DNA from: Thermoplasmata archaeon
GTDB lineage: Archaea; Thermoplasmatota; Thermoplasmata; Thermoplasmatales; Thermoplasmataceae
DNA: 11,721 nucleotides
Assembly: GCA_021826795.1 (NCBI GenBank)
Contig: JAKAYM010000051.1
Span: forward strand, 1-11,721
Reading direction: 5' to 3'
Below the pieces are notes generated by a model that was not told the DNA's origin, ran no database searches, and was given only the letters and a program-made list of their open reading frames with translations. This document shows, piece after piece, positions 1 through 7,563 of this stretch. Position 1 is the first letter of the stretch. Each line of letters opens with the position of its first letter. The position numbers and the translations under genes are program-made.

Positions 1-1
1 T

Positions 2-265
2 TTCAGGTCCCATCACTCAAAGGCCGTGAAGGAGAGTGCAGAGTCATTGAATATAAAACTCATATTCCTTCCACCCTATTCACCGGATCTCAATCCCATA
101 GAATTCATATGGAAAAGCGTGAAGAGGATTGTATCTATTGCTGCAATAAATTCTGAAGATGATTTGAAAGGCAGGATTAAGGAAGGCTTTGAGAAACTCT
201 CACGCAGCCTCACATTTGCAAAAAGCTGGATTCTGAGGTTCATGAATCAGAATATAAAAATGTAG
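2..265 (+). CDS. IS630/Tc1-type transposase, C-terminal part (cut by window edge)
   Basis: This is the end of a DDE transposase that would cut and rejoin DNA at the ends of its insertion sequence. The frame is open to the left edge, so the start lies outside the window; the GTG at 26 is internal. The segment shows the family's block LPPYSPDLNPIE at about residues 24-35 of the visible part, whose last Glu is the third catalytic acidic residue, followed by a W..VKR helix. Upstream, RSHHSK matches the region just after the second catalytic Asp (usually DN..H), but that Asp is beyond the edge. The length after the catalytic Glu is normal, so the C-terminus looks intact. The right terminal inverted repeat should lie soon after the stop, but without the left end I cannot identify it. 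Whether the whole element is active cannot be judged. Confidence 0.9.
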   Translation, partial: FRSHHSKAVKESAESLNIKLIFLPPYSPDLNPIEFIWKSVKRIVSIAAINSEDDLKGRIKEGFEKLSRSLTFAKSWILRFMNQNIKM

Positions 266-330
266 GTAATAAACTATAATTATTCTCACTGGATATATAC
301 TCCATGAAATAATTACATTGACCTTCTTTT

Positions 331-349
331 GTGATATATATTTTATTGA
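331..349 (+). promoter_or_regulatory. Possible TATA region for the MFS gene
   Basis: The run GATATATATTTTATT lies about 45 nt before the ATG at 385. It would give a short leader of about 20 nt without an SD. A weaker box, AAATTATTAA at 351-360, sits at the leaderless distance. Which one is used is not clear from sequence alone. Confidence 0.35.
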
Positions 350-384
350 TAAATTATTAATGGTATTTCACACTTAACTTTTAA

Positions 385-1548
385 ATGCGGGAAAATATAG
401 AAAATGCTAGGATAAACCGTTTTACGTATATACTGGGAAGCTCGATTTTCTCGTTTTCTCTGAATTCTACATTGAGATTTTTTATACCTGTATTGATACC
501 TCTCCTGGTTACATCATTAAACATATCCGTTTACATGGCCTCACTTTTCATAACTTCTTACTGGATCGGATACACGGTGTTCCAGATTCCGTCAGGAATA
601 ATCGCTGACCGTATAGGAGTAGCTAGGGTTGCTAAATTATCGTTCCTTTTGATGATAATAGTTTTCTCCTTTTTTTATTTTGGAAAGAATTCATATTCGG
701 AAATTCTTATAATTCAGTTTTTCCTGGGATGTTTTTCTGCAACAGTATATGTTTCAGATACATCAACTATACAGAAATGGATTCCTGCATCCGGAAGGTC
801 CACTTTTATTGGAATTTATCAAACCGGGTTTTTTATCGGTGCTTCACTTGGTGAATATTTTATCCTGAGGGGTTTGAATATCAGCTTCAGGTTTCTTTAT
901 GTTTCCATTATGGTAGTTCTGGTTATTGCTGCTATTATTAATTTTATATTTATAAAGGAGCCTGAAAAAAAGAAAACCAAAATTCGTACCAGAATAAATA
1001 AAAAAATTTTTTACGTTGCAATGATAAGATTTTCCGCTGGTTTCCTGTATATTGGATTTATTACTCTCTTTACAACGTTCATAGTGTTTGATCATATTGT
1101 ACCGTATCCCGATGCGTATCTCTATGCCTGGATTCCGGCAGTAGGTGGTATAATTACATCACCTGTAGGTGGATGGATATCTTCAAAAATAAAACGTGGA
1201 AAATCACTGGTTTCTATAATTCCGGTAATAATTCTAGGAGCCACAATAATATATATTAACTATGCACCTGTTGCTGTAATATTCGGAATCTCATTCCTCT
1301 CTGGTATGCTTTACGGACTTTATGCTGGACCTTCCATGGGCATGGCATCTGATTTCAGCGGTGGTGATCATAATCTGGCATCTGCAAGCAGTATACTCAA
1401 CTTCAGTTCCCAGATAGGAGGTACAGTATCACCCCTCATAATAGGGTATTTCTTCTCTATTTATGAAAATTTCCGGCTGGCTTTCATTGTTGTAGCAGTT
1501 ATATCTATATTAATTGTGCTTATACCCTTAATAAAGATAAAATTTTAA
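385..1548 (+). CDS. Major facilitator superfamily transporter
   Basis: This is a 387-residue integral membrane protein with about 12 hydrophobic segments arranged as 6 + 6, the normal MFS length and layout. MFS signature motif A lies between TM2 and TM3 as GIIADRIGVARVAK (residues 71-84). A weaker copy is in the second half, near SPVGGWISSKIKRGK (259-273). A basic cytoplasmic loop (about 191-207, KEPEKKKTK...) separates the halves. It should move a small solute by a proton-coupled or uniport mechanism, but the substrate cannot be told from sequence. The gene stands alone on the + strand and ends inside the convergent acyl-CoA synthetase gene, so a link to carboxylic acid uptake is possible but is only proximity. 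No SD precedes the ATG. Confidence 0.92.
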   Translation: MRENIENARINRFTYILGSSIFSFSLNSTLRFFIPVLIPLLVTSLNISVYMASLFITSYWIGYTVFQIPSGIIADRIGVARVAKLSFLLMIIVFSFFYFGKNSYSEILIIQFFLGCFSATVYVSDTSTIQKWIPASGRSTFIGIYQTGFFIGASLGEYFILRGLNISFRFLYVSIMVVLVIAAIINFIFIKEPEKKKTKIRTRINKKIFYVAMIRFSAGFLYIGFITLFTTFIVFDHIVPYPDAYLYAWIPAVGGIITSPVGGWISSKIKRGKSLVSIIPVIILGATIIYINYAPVAVIFGISFLSGMLYGLYAGPSMGMASDFSGGDHNLASASSILNFSSQIGGTVSPLIIGYFFSIYENFRLAFIVVAVISILIVLIPLIKIKF

Positions 1549-3053
1549 TATTTTCTGACTCTGAGACTTGCTTTATCGATTTTTCCCACGCTTGTCATGG
1601 GTATCTCTTCAATGAAGATGAAATTAACTGGAATCCACCATTTCTTGATGTGCCCGGATTCCACCTTTGAATTCATGTGTTCCTTTAATTTCTCAGTATT
1701 TATATTTTCCGAGGCTTTAATCCAGGCAACCGGTTTTTCTCCCCATTTTTCATCTGGAATAGCAGTTACAGCACATATATCTACACCGGGAAATTCGGAT
1801 ATTATGGATTCAAGAATGGATGTAGGTATCCATTCACCGCCGCTCTTCACAACATCTTTAATCCTGTCCAGTATTTTTATGCCCCCTGTTTCTGTTATAA
1901 GCCCCACATCACCTGTCTTAAACCATCCGTCGTCATATTCCCCTTCGTCCTTTCGATTAAGGTATTTACCTGGCAGCCAAGGGGCATTAATCCATAGTTC
2001 CCCTATGACATTATTTCCTAGTATTTTTCCTGATTCATCCCTTACAGATGCACTGACCATGGGAACCGGATGTGTAACAGAACGCAGTGATTCTATATCA
2101 TTTTCTTTTCCAATTGATATGGACGTTGCCAGCATATCGGTACCACCATATATAGTTGAGAATTTTATATTCTTATCCTTGAGTTTTCTGGCTATGCCAC
2201 TGCTAATGGGCGACCCGCCTATCAACATTTTCATTCCATTCAAATGATTTTCAGTATCGTGCGAGAGCAAATCATAAACCATTGTTGGTACGGCATTTAA
2301 CCATGTAACTTTGTGTTTTTTTATATTAGAGAGAATATTTTCCGGGTTATATTTCCCGTTTATTACGTAATTTGCCCCAAGATATGCGGCATGGAAGGCA
2401 GAACCCCATGACCATATATGATAAAATGGAATCAGTGAGAGTATTGTGTCATTGTAATTCAGGGAGGCAGGGGATTGAAACATACCCAGTTGATAGAGTA
2501 TGCTGAGTGCACCGTTAGCTGCCTTTTCATTGGTATAAAGTACCTCCTTCGGCTTTCCCGTGGTTCCGGAGGTAAAGAGTATGGAATAATTGTCTACTCC
2601 AGAAGTGATTTCCTCACGGTGCATATCACTGACCAGCAATTCATCAAATTTAGTGTATTTATTATTCCTTCCAAGTGCTATCACATGATCATTCTGGAAT
2701 TCTTTTCCTATTCCTGCATTTAAAAAATCATCCGATGCAAACATATATTCTGCACCTGATTCTTTTACAGTTTCCATTGCCATATTCCATGGCAGTTTAA
2801 TATTTACTGGATATATTATTGACCCTGTCATACTGGCTGCAAAGAGGAGTTCCATGAATTCTAGGGAATTATAATCTGCAACAGCAAACACCGTTCCCTT
2901 TGAGATTCCCATTTTATTCATAGATGTAGATATTTTAGAAACATTCTCATAAAGTCCCCGGTATGTTACTGTTTTTTCAGCTATTACTTTATTTCCAGGG
3001 AATAGAACAGCTGCCCGTCTCAGAATCTTTATTACATTAAATCCTTCTCCCAT
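1545..3053 (-). CDS. AMP-forming acyl-CoA synthetase (medium-chain/AlkK-like)
   Basis: This 502-residue cytoplasmic enzyme of the ANL superfamily should convert a fatty or other carboxylic acid, ATP and CoA to acyl-CoA, AMP and PPi. Visible motifs in order are the phosphate loop FTSGTTGKPK (160-169), YGGTD (302-306; most relatives have Glu at the last position), DGWFKTGD (375-382), the hinge RIKDVVKSGGEWI (397-409), and SVGKIDK near the C-terminus (488-494), where K491 is the expected adenylation Lys. The SGGEWI hinge with its Trp is like AlkK/DmdB-type medium-chain synthetases, so I favour that subgroup; the exact acid is unknown. It is the second gene of an operon with the AidB-like dehydrogenase, 8 bp downstream, and its SD overlaps that gene's stop. 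Its stop codon shares TTAA with the stop of the MFS gene. Confidence 0.94.
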   Translation of the reverse strand: MGEGFNVIKILRRAAVLFPGNKVIAEKTVTYRGLYENVSKISTSMNKMGISKGTVFAVADYNSLEFMELLFAASMTGSIIYPVNIKLPWNMAMETVKESGAEYMFASDDFLNAGIGKEFQNDHVIALGRNNKYTKFDELLVSDMHREEITSGVDNYSILFTSGTTGKPKEVLYTNEKAANGALSILYQLGMFQSPASLNYNDTILSLIPFYHIWSWGSAFHAAYLGANYVINGKYNPENILSNIKKHKVTWLNAVPTMVYDLLSHDTENHLNGMKMLIGGSPISSGIARKLKDKNIKFSTIYGGTDMLATSISIGKENDIESLRSVTHPVPMVSASVRDESGKILGNNVIGELWINAPWLPGKYLNRKDEGEYDDGWFKTGDVGLITETGGIKILDRIKDVVKSGGEWIPTSILESIISEFPGVDICAVTAIPDEKWGEKPVAWIKASENINTEKLKEHMNSKVESGHIKKWWIPVNFIFIEEIPMTSVGKIDKASLRVRKY

Positions 3054-3057
3054 TTTA

Positions 3058-3063
3058 CCACCT
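3058..3063 (-). promoter_or_regulatory. Shine-Dalgarno for the acyl-CoA synthetase, overlapping the upstream stop
   Basis: Reading the minus strand, TAGGTGGTAAAATG contains the stop TAG of the dehydrogenase gene, an SD (AGGTGG) that shares its AG, a 4-nt spacer and the synthetase ATG. This arrangement favours coupled translation of the two proteins and supports an operon. Confidence 0.7.
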
Positions 3064-4708
3064 AATTTTTCAGGCTCCTTTCCTGCCTTTCAATGTGTAT
3101 CAGTGATTCACCACTTTCAGGGGCATCCTTATCGTAATCTTCCTTTTTGACATATCTCTGAAAATATAATTTACCTACTTTTATAAAATCATTGTTACCT
3201 GTTTCGTTTCCGATATGGAGAAGCAGAATAGCTGCCATGGAATTTCCCATTATATCCATTAAATATTTTGCATGGAACTGGGCCTGACTATTATCCATTG
3301 ATAGAATTTTGTCTATACTGTCACGGAGAAGCATGTAACAGGAATCTGCGGTCTCCCTTCCATCACTTATATCTGAAATTATATCCTGGAAGTCAAGCAA
3401 CATTTTGATGTGTGCTTTTTTCTTCATGATTGCTTCTAACATGTCCAGAGCCTGTATATTGCTTGCACCTTCCCATATTGGAGTTATCAGTGCCTCCCTG
3501 TGCCAGCGTTCTATGGGGAACTCAGACAAGAATCCGATTCCTCCATGAAGTTCTGTAGCCATCTGGGTAATTATGGATGAAGATTCGGCTGTAATATTTT
3601 TCACTATATGGGTCATCAATCTGGTATAATTGTAATCATCATCGTATGGTGGTTTTGTTTTTATTGATTTATCGAAAAGGTCTATGGTTTTAAACGTTAG
3701 TGCAACGGAACCCTCTAGAAGTATTTCCATATCCAGCAGGTCCCTTTTTATTCCGGGGTGCTCTAGAAGTAATGATCCAAAAGTTTTCCTTTTCATTGAA
3801 TAGTAATATGCTTCCAGGTATGCCTTTCTTGCTATTCCACACGCAGCTGCAGCGTTATCCAGCCGTGAGACCATAAGGTCCTCGGTGATATAATAAATTG
3901 CCTTTCCTGCATCACCGAGCATCTTTGCTTCTGAATTTTCCAGTTCTACCTCTCCAGATGGCACACTTTTTGTAGCACTCTTCTCCTTGAGTCTTCTTAC
4001 CCTATAGTTTAAACTGCCCTCACTATTTTTCCGGGGAAGAACAAAAAGTGATAAACCCTTGGCACCATGGTTATTGCCGTGAAAGGCCGATGTTAGCGAT
4101 ACATCTGCCAGGCCTGCATTGCTGGCAAAATATTTATCTCCCTTAAGATACCATAAATTATTTCCGGGTTCTGCCACTGTTTGATTGGCACCCAGATCAC
4201 TTCCACCCTGTATTTCTGTAAACCATGTTGCACCAAGTAATAAATTACTGGAGTCCCCGATTAATCCGGAAACGTAATCCCTGAAGCTATCAGGGGCATA
4301 CTTATGCAATGCATACGCCGTCTGGTGTGTAAGTGTTATTATGCAGTATATGCCCGGGTCTGCAACAAGATAGCCCATGGCATAATGGTCTATGATGGAT
4401 TTTCCATGGAAATACGGTCTGTTTATTCCGAATTCCTTAATGAGCTTCTCTAGTGCGTGCTTTTCTACCGAGTTTATCAGAACACTATCGATCCTTTTAC
4501 TGTCAATTCCCCACATCTTCAGTACAGGAGGGGATATTTTATCTATATAATCAGTGATTTCGTAGAGCTGTTTTCCCGCATAGGCGCCCAGAGAAGAAAG
4601 ATTCACGCTTTTCCCGGCATAAAATTCCACTATCTCCCTGAAAGGAAGGTCTATATCATAATGGTTCTTTCCATAAATGTTCGATATATATGAATATGAA
4701 TCGTCCAT
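3062..4708 (-). CDS. AidB-like acyl-CoA dehydrogenase
   Basis: This 548-residue flavoprotein should oxidise an acyl-CoA (or related substrate) to the 2-enoyl form, using FAD. TEIQGGSD (164-171) is the FAD-contact motif in the form seen in AidB. R283-D284-N285, HGGIGF (388-393) and RE...IWEGASNIQALD (404-423) follow; E413 is in the position of the usual catalytic base (YEGT in other families). About 120 residues after this form a helical extension, also AidB-like and longer than ordinary acyl-CoA dehydrogenases of about 380 residues. The frame is open to a TTG at 4786, but I choose the ATG at 4708: the extra 26 codons run through a TATA box and give an unlikely N-terminus. The next gene encodes an acyl-CoA synthetase, which points to acid oxidation rather than the DNA-alkylation role suggested for E. 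coli AidB. Confidence 0.92.
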   Translation of the reverse strand: MDDSYSYISNIYGKNHYDIDLPFREIVEFYAGKSVNLSSLGAYAGKQLYEITDYIDKISPPVLKMWGIDSKRIDSVLINSVEKHALEKLIKEFGINRPYFHGKSIIDHYAMGYLVADPGIYCIITLTHQTAYALHKYAPDSFRDYVSGLIGDSSNLLLGATWFTEIQGGSDLGANQTVAEPGNNLWYLKGDKYFASNAGLADVSLTSAFHGNNHGAKGLSLFVLPRKNSEGSLNYRVRRLKEKSATKSVPSGEVELENSEAKMLGDAGKAIYYITEDLMVSRLDNAAAACGIARKAYLEAYYYSMKRKTFGSLLLEHPGIKRDLLDMEILLEGSVALTFKTIDLFDKSIKTKPPYDDDYNYTRLMTHIVKNITAESSSIITQMATELHGGIGFLSEFPIERWHREALITPIWEGASNIQALDMLEAIMKKKAHIKMLLDFQDIISDISDGRETADSCYMLLRDSIDKILSMDNSQAQFHAKYLMDIMGNSMAAILLLHIGNETGNNDFIKVGKLYFQRYVKKEDYDKDAPESGESLIHIERQERSLKN

Positions 4709-4728
4709 AATGATTAAAGGGTTTTGAG

Positions 4729-4742
4729 TATATAAAAATATG
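4729..4742 (-). promoter_or_regulatory. TATA box of the dehydrogenase-synthetase operon
   Basis: On the minus strand this reads ATATTTTTATATAC, centred about 27 nt before the ATG at 4708. Transcription would start at or next to that ATG, giving a leaderless message. This decides the start codon of the dehydrogenase. Confidence 0.65.
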
Positions 4743-4790
4743 GAACATACTAAAAATGTAAGTTTATTTTTATGGGAACCGTACAATATT

Positions 4791-5429
4791 TCATGAAATT
4801 TTGGCGTTTAAATCGCCTATTATGTCGTACCCGTGGGATGAAAGGAGGTTATCCAGATGCAACCTGCTGAAACGATCTCTTATTACATTCCGGGAACGGG
4901 AAAACAGATTAACATCCGGAGAGTCAGTAAAACCCTGATTTATAGTAAGTAATTCACCGGAATAAGATCCCATTGCAATATCTCCAGTTATGACAGACCT
5001 GTTCTCGTCAATGAGAATCATTTCATCAAGATATGGTATCTTATCACCGTCATTCCTATACACTGTAACTCTCTTAGTCTTTAACCAGAAAAGGGACCCT
5101 TCTTCATAAATTTTGTAGTTATTTATGCCTTTTTCTTCGTACATCTTTTTCGGGGAAACGGAAAGAGAATCAGCCTGCAAAGGGACATAAATGGGTATTT
5201 GAAGTTTGTATGATAAATATCTTGAACCCCTGGTATGGTTCGCCGTTGTGAGTACTATTGCTTCAGCCTTTCCAATTAAGGGCAATGCCTTTTCAAGCCC
5301 ATGCACATAAGGCGGATCCACAAGAATAATTTCTTCATCCTTTGAAAGTAAGTGTCCAACCATTTCCCAGTCATATTCAGGATCCTGTGTGCGCCAGGTA
5401 TATATACCGTTCAGGACAGGTAGAAACAT
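4791..5429 (-). CDS. Metallo-beta-lactamase-like protein with degenerate metal site
   Basis: This 212-residue soluble protein has the sequence rhythm of the metallo-beta-lactamase fold: ILVDPP (35-40), the motif-2 position VLTTANHTRGS (59-69), a GD after a strand (TGDIAMG, 148-154) and a C-terminal SSHG (197-200). A normal member would carry HxHxDH at motif 2; here only one His remains and the Asp-His pair is TR. It resembles the subset of MBL-like proteins with TNxxHxR in that place. Hydrolase activity with two metals is therefore doubtful, and its function is unknown. I take the ATG at 5429; an upstream TTG (5450) abuts the TATA box. It is separated from the dehydrogenase operon by that operon's own promoter, so it is probably transcribed alone or reads through. 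Confidence 0.72.
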   Translation of the reverse strand: MFLPVLNGIYTWRTQDPEYDWEMVGHLLSKDEEIILVDPPYVHGLEKALPLIGKAEAIVLTTANHTRGSRYLSYKLQIPIYVPLQADSLSVSPKKMYEEKGINNYKIYEEGSLFWLKTKRVTVYRNDGDKIPYLDEMILIDENRSVITGDIAMGSYSGELLTINQGFTDSPDVNLFSRSRNVIRDRFSRLHLDNLLSSHGYDIIGDLNAKIS

Positions 5430-5450
5430 AAAAACAGCATACAGTTTCAA

Positions 5451-5463
5451 TATTTATATATTA
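5451..5463 (-). promoter_or_regulatory. TATA box of the MBL-like gene
   Basis: The minus strand reads TAATATATAAATA, centred about 28 nt before the ATG at 5429, which fits a leaderless message. It lies in a 176-bp divergent region shared with the methyltransferase gene. Confidence 0.6.
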
Positions 5464-5567
5464 GGGAAAAATTGCGCCAATAAATAACATGCTTCCACTA
5501 TCATCCGGGGGAAATTTCCATTTTTAATGTTAAAAACTTAGTTCGTTAAACATAAGATACTTTATTT

Positions 5568-5583
5568 CTTATATAATAATAAA
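5568..5583 (+). promoter_or_regulatory. TATA box of the DNA methyltransferase gene
   Basis: CTTATATAATAATAAA is centred about 31 nt before the ATG at 5606 and predicts a start of transcription within a few nucleotides of that codon. No SD is present. Confidence 0.55.
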
Positions 5584-5605
5584 GCATATAGTTTTACCGG
5601 TAATT

Positions 5606-6388
5606 ATGCTGAGAATAATGAAATATCCTGGATCAAAAACGAGCGTAGTGGAGGATATCCAGAGAATATACGATCAGTGCGGATGCAGTATATTCGTTGA
5701 TGTTTTTGGCGGATCGGGGTCCGTTGCATTAAATATCCGTTCTAGGGATATAGTTTACAATGATATTAACAGAGATCTTTACATATTATTCACAGCCCTG
5801 AAAACCCACTTTCCCCCCTTCTACAGGGCTGCAAACGCACTTGCAATGGATAGACAATTATTTTTTGATTACTATGATGGTAGAATTGTGTTGAACAATG
5901 AAGACCCAGAAGTTGAAAAAGCATTTTCAATTTTCTTCAATTTTAATTCTGGTTTCGGAGGTATGGGGGAAACATACGGCAAAAAGGATAAATCACTATA
6001 CGGAACGTATCGCAAAAATGTATCTAATCTAATTAAAGCCTCACATTTAATTGGAAAAATGAAGCTAGAGAATATGGACTTCAGGGGATTAATAGAAAAG
6101 TATGATTCTTCGGATACATTCTTTTACATCGACCCTCCTTATCCCGGGAAAAATTGGTACGTGCATAATTTTACGGCGGATGATTTTAAGGAACTGGGTA
6201 AAGAGGTAATAGCAATAAAGGGTAAATATGCCATGAATTTCAACGCATCAGATGCATTTCCGGTTAAAGTATTCGGCAAACCTTCTTTCGTAAGGGAAGA
6301 GCCAAATCATAATGGAAAACCGGATAAAACTGAATCCAGAAAAATAGCCTTTTATACAAATATAGTTAAACTCTCAGGAAAATGGTAA
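5606..6388 (+). CDS. D12-class (Dam-type) adenine-N6 DNA methyltransferase
   Basis: This 260-residue enzyme should transfer a methyl group from S-adenosylmethionine to N6 of adenine in a DNA target. The order is that of the D12 (alpha) class: KYPGSKT at 6-12 (usual form YPGGK), the AdoMet loop FVDVFGGSGSV (30-40), YNDIN (51-55), a central target-recognition region (about 60-165) with FNFNSGFGG, and the catalytic DPPY (176-179). The length is normal and no part is missing. No restriction endonuclease gene is adjacent, so it looks like a solitary methyltransferase of phage, plasmid or housekeeping type. The target sequence cannot be read from the protein; GATC is common in the family. A second Met at codon 5 (5618) is an alternative start, but 5606 fits the TATA box better. 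Confidence 0.92.
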   Translation: MLRIMKYPGSKTSVVEDIQRIYDQCGCSIFVDVFGGSGSVALNIRSRDIVYNDINRDLYILFTALKTHFPPFYRAANALAMDRQLFFDYYDGRIVLNNEDPEVEKAFSIFFNFNSGFGGMGETYGKKDKSLYGTYRKNVSNLIKASHLIGKMKLENMDFRGLIEKYDSSDTFFYIDPPYPGKNWYVHNFTADDFKELGKEVIAIKGKYAMNFNASDAFPVKVFGKPSFVREEPNHNGKPDKTESRKIAFYTNIVKLSGKW

Positions 6389-6410
6389 TAATAGTTAGCA
6401 GTAGTATCAG

Positions 6411-6423
6411 TATAAATTTATTA
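6411..6423 (+). promoter_or_regulatory. TATA box of the DUF72 gene
   Basis: TATAAATTTATTA is centred about 29 nt before the ATG at 6445, consistent with leaderless transcription separate from the methyltransferase gene, which ends at 6388. Confidence 0.6.
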
Positions 6424-6444
6424 AATAATCACACATATTGATAT

Positions 6445-7230
6445 ATGGAATTCAGAACCGGATGCTCGGGCTGGAGTTATGATTTCTGGAGAGGAAAAGT
6501 ATATGGTCTCTCTGAGACCCAAAATAATTTTTTGAAAATTTACTCAAAATTGTTCGACACGGTAGAAATTGATTCCACATTCTACGCTGCCCAGGGTGCG
6601 GGCACAGTGAGAAAATGGTACGATTCAGTTCCTGAAAATTTCATCTTTTCTCCGAAAATGCCGAAAAAAATAACACATGATGATCGATTGCAAAACTGTA
6701 AAAATGACCTTGATTTTTTCCTTAAAAATATATTATTACTCAGGGAAAAACTTGGAATTATACTTATTCAATTACCGCCTGATTTTGTTTTTAACCTAGA
6801 AATCATGGAAGGTTTTATTGAAATGCTTCCTCAGGATATTGAATTTGCGCTTGAATTCAGACATATCTCCTGGTTCAGAAATGAAACGTATTCACTATTG
6901 AAAAAATACGGGATAACAATGGCATGGCCCGTTCTTGATTATGTAAGACCGCCATTGATAAAAACCACGGAAAACCTATACATTCGTTTTCTGGGAAATA
7001 AGGAACTAAATAAGAGTCAACTGGGTGAAATCAGAATCAACCGACATAAAGAAATCAGAAACTGGGTGGACAATATTATGAAAAACAGTTATGGAATAAA
7101 TACTGCTTTTATTTATGCCAACAACCATTATGAAGGCTTCTCACCTGAAACTCTTAAATATATAAGGAATGAACTGAGATTGCCGGATCATGTGAAGATG
7201 CTTGCAGACAGACAGAAAAAACTGTTCTAA
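6445..7230 (+). CDS. DUF72 family protein (COG1801)
   Basis: This is a 261-residue soluble protein of the widespread DUF72 family, a TIM-barrel-like fold whose biochemical role is not established. The family signatures are clear: TGCSGWSYDFWRGKVYG at the N-terminus (5-21), a TVEIDSTFYA segment (about 39-48), PENFIFSPKMPKKITH (63-78), and near the C-terminus FIYANNHYEGFSP (about 222-234, equivalent to the usual YFNNHY.G.AP). The full length is present. It sits between the methyltransferase and the secretion-like operon with its own promoter, so co-function with either is not implied. Suggested nucleic-acid-related roles for the family are unproven. Confidence 0.94.
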   Translation: MEFRTGCSGWSYDFWRGKVYGLSETQNNFLKIYSKLFDTVEIDSTFYAAQGAGTVRKWYDSVPENFIFSPKMPKKITHDDRLQNCKNDLDFFLKNILLLREKLGIILIQLPPDFVFNLEIMEGFIEMLPQDIEFALEFRHISWFRNETYSLLKKYGITMAWPVLDYVRPPLIKTTENLYIRFLGNKELNKSQLGEIRINRHKEIRNWVDNIMKNSYGINTAFIYANNHYEGFSPETLKYIRNELRLPDHVKMLADRQKKLF

Positions 7231-7273
7231 AGTTATTATTTGAAAAATATATTATTAATGCTCCAATATAATT

Positions 7274-7285
7274 AATATTTTATAG
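7274..7285 (+). promoter_or_regulatory. TATA box of the Ced-like operon
   Basis: AATATTTTATAG is centred about 27 nt before the ATG at 7306. It gives a leaderless first gene and shows that this ATG, rather than the GTG at 7285 that overlaps the box, begins the protein. The three following genes have no other promoter between them. Confidence 0.6.
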
Positions 7286-7305
7286 TGTTTTTTCCATTAC
7301 CAAAA

Positions 7306-7563
7306 ATGTTAATTGAATATGCAGTAGCATCCATAAACGCAATGCTTGGCAGGATAGATAATATAGCCATATCGGTATCTGCTATACTGATTACAATTCT
7401 ATGGATTCCTGTTGCCCTGAGTTTTTTCAGTACTGATGAAAATAAAAAATATATGGCAAGGGAGAAACTGAAAAATGCAACTATAGGAACAGTGATATAT
7501 ATCCTTGCCATCAGTGGTATTTTATTCACAGTGTTTAACTATGTGGTAACAGGGAAAATATGA
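7306..7563 (+). CDS. Small two-helix membrane protein, candidate VirB2/CedA1-like pilin
   Basis: This 85-residue protein has two hydrophobic helices (about 19-41 and 58-83) joined by a short charged loop (STDENKKYMAREKLKN, 42-57). That hairpin, with a basic loop before an Ala/Ile/Gly-rich second helix (ATIGTVIYILAISG), is the layout of VirB2/TrbC conjugation pilins and of archaeal CedA1/TedC, which have been shown to build filaments of the same type. No separate cleavable signal is evident. The call rests on topology and on position as first gene before VirB6- and VirB4-like genes, not on a sequence motif; another small membrane partner is possible. Its stop TGA overlaps the next start in ATGA, so translation is coupled. 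Confidence 0.65.
   Translation: MLIEYAVASINAMLGRIDNIAISVSAILITILWIPVALSFFSTDENKKYMAREKLKNATIGTVIYILAISGILFTVFNYVVTGKI

Noticed and set aside
266..330. Terminal inverted repeat of the IS630-type element
   Set aside because: The left end of the element is outside the window, so no pair of repeats can be compared; no TA target duplication can be assigned.
1597..2247. 216-codon + strand frame opposite the acyl-CoA synthetase gene
   Set aside because: It lies antisense to a gene with all the family motifs; its translation is Ser/Pro/Ile-rich and matches no fold, so it is a shadow frame.
5510..5519. Perfect 10-bp palindrome GGAAATTTCC between the MBL-like and methyltransferase genes
   Set aside because: A palindrome of this length is expected several times in a window this size, and there is only one copy, so an operator cannot be argued.
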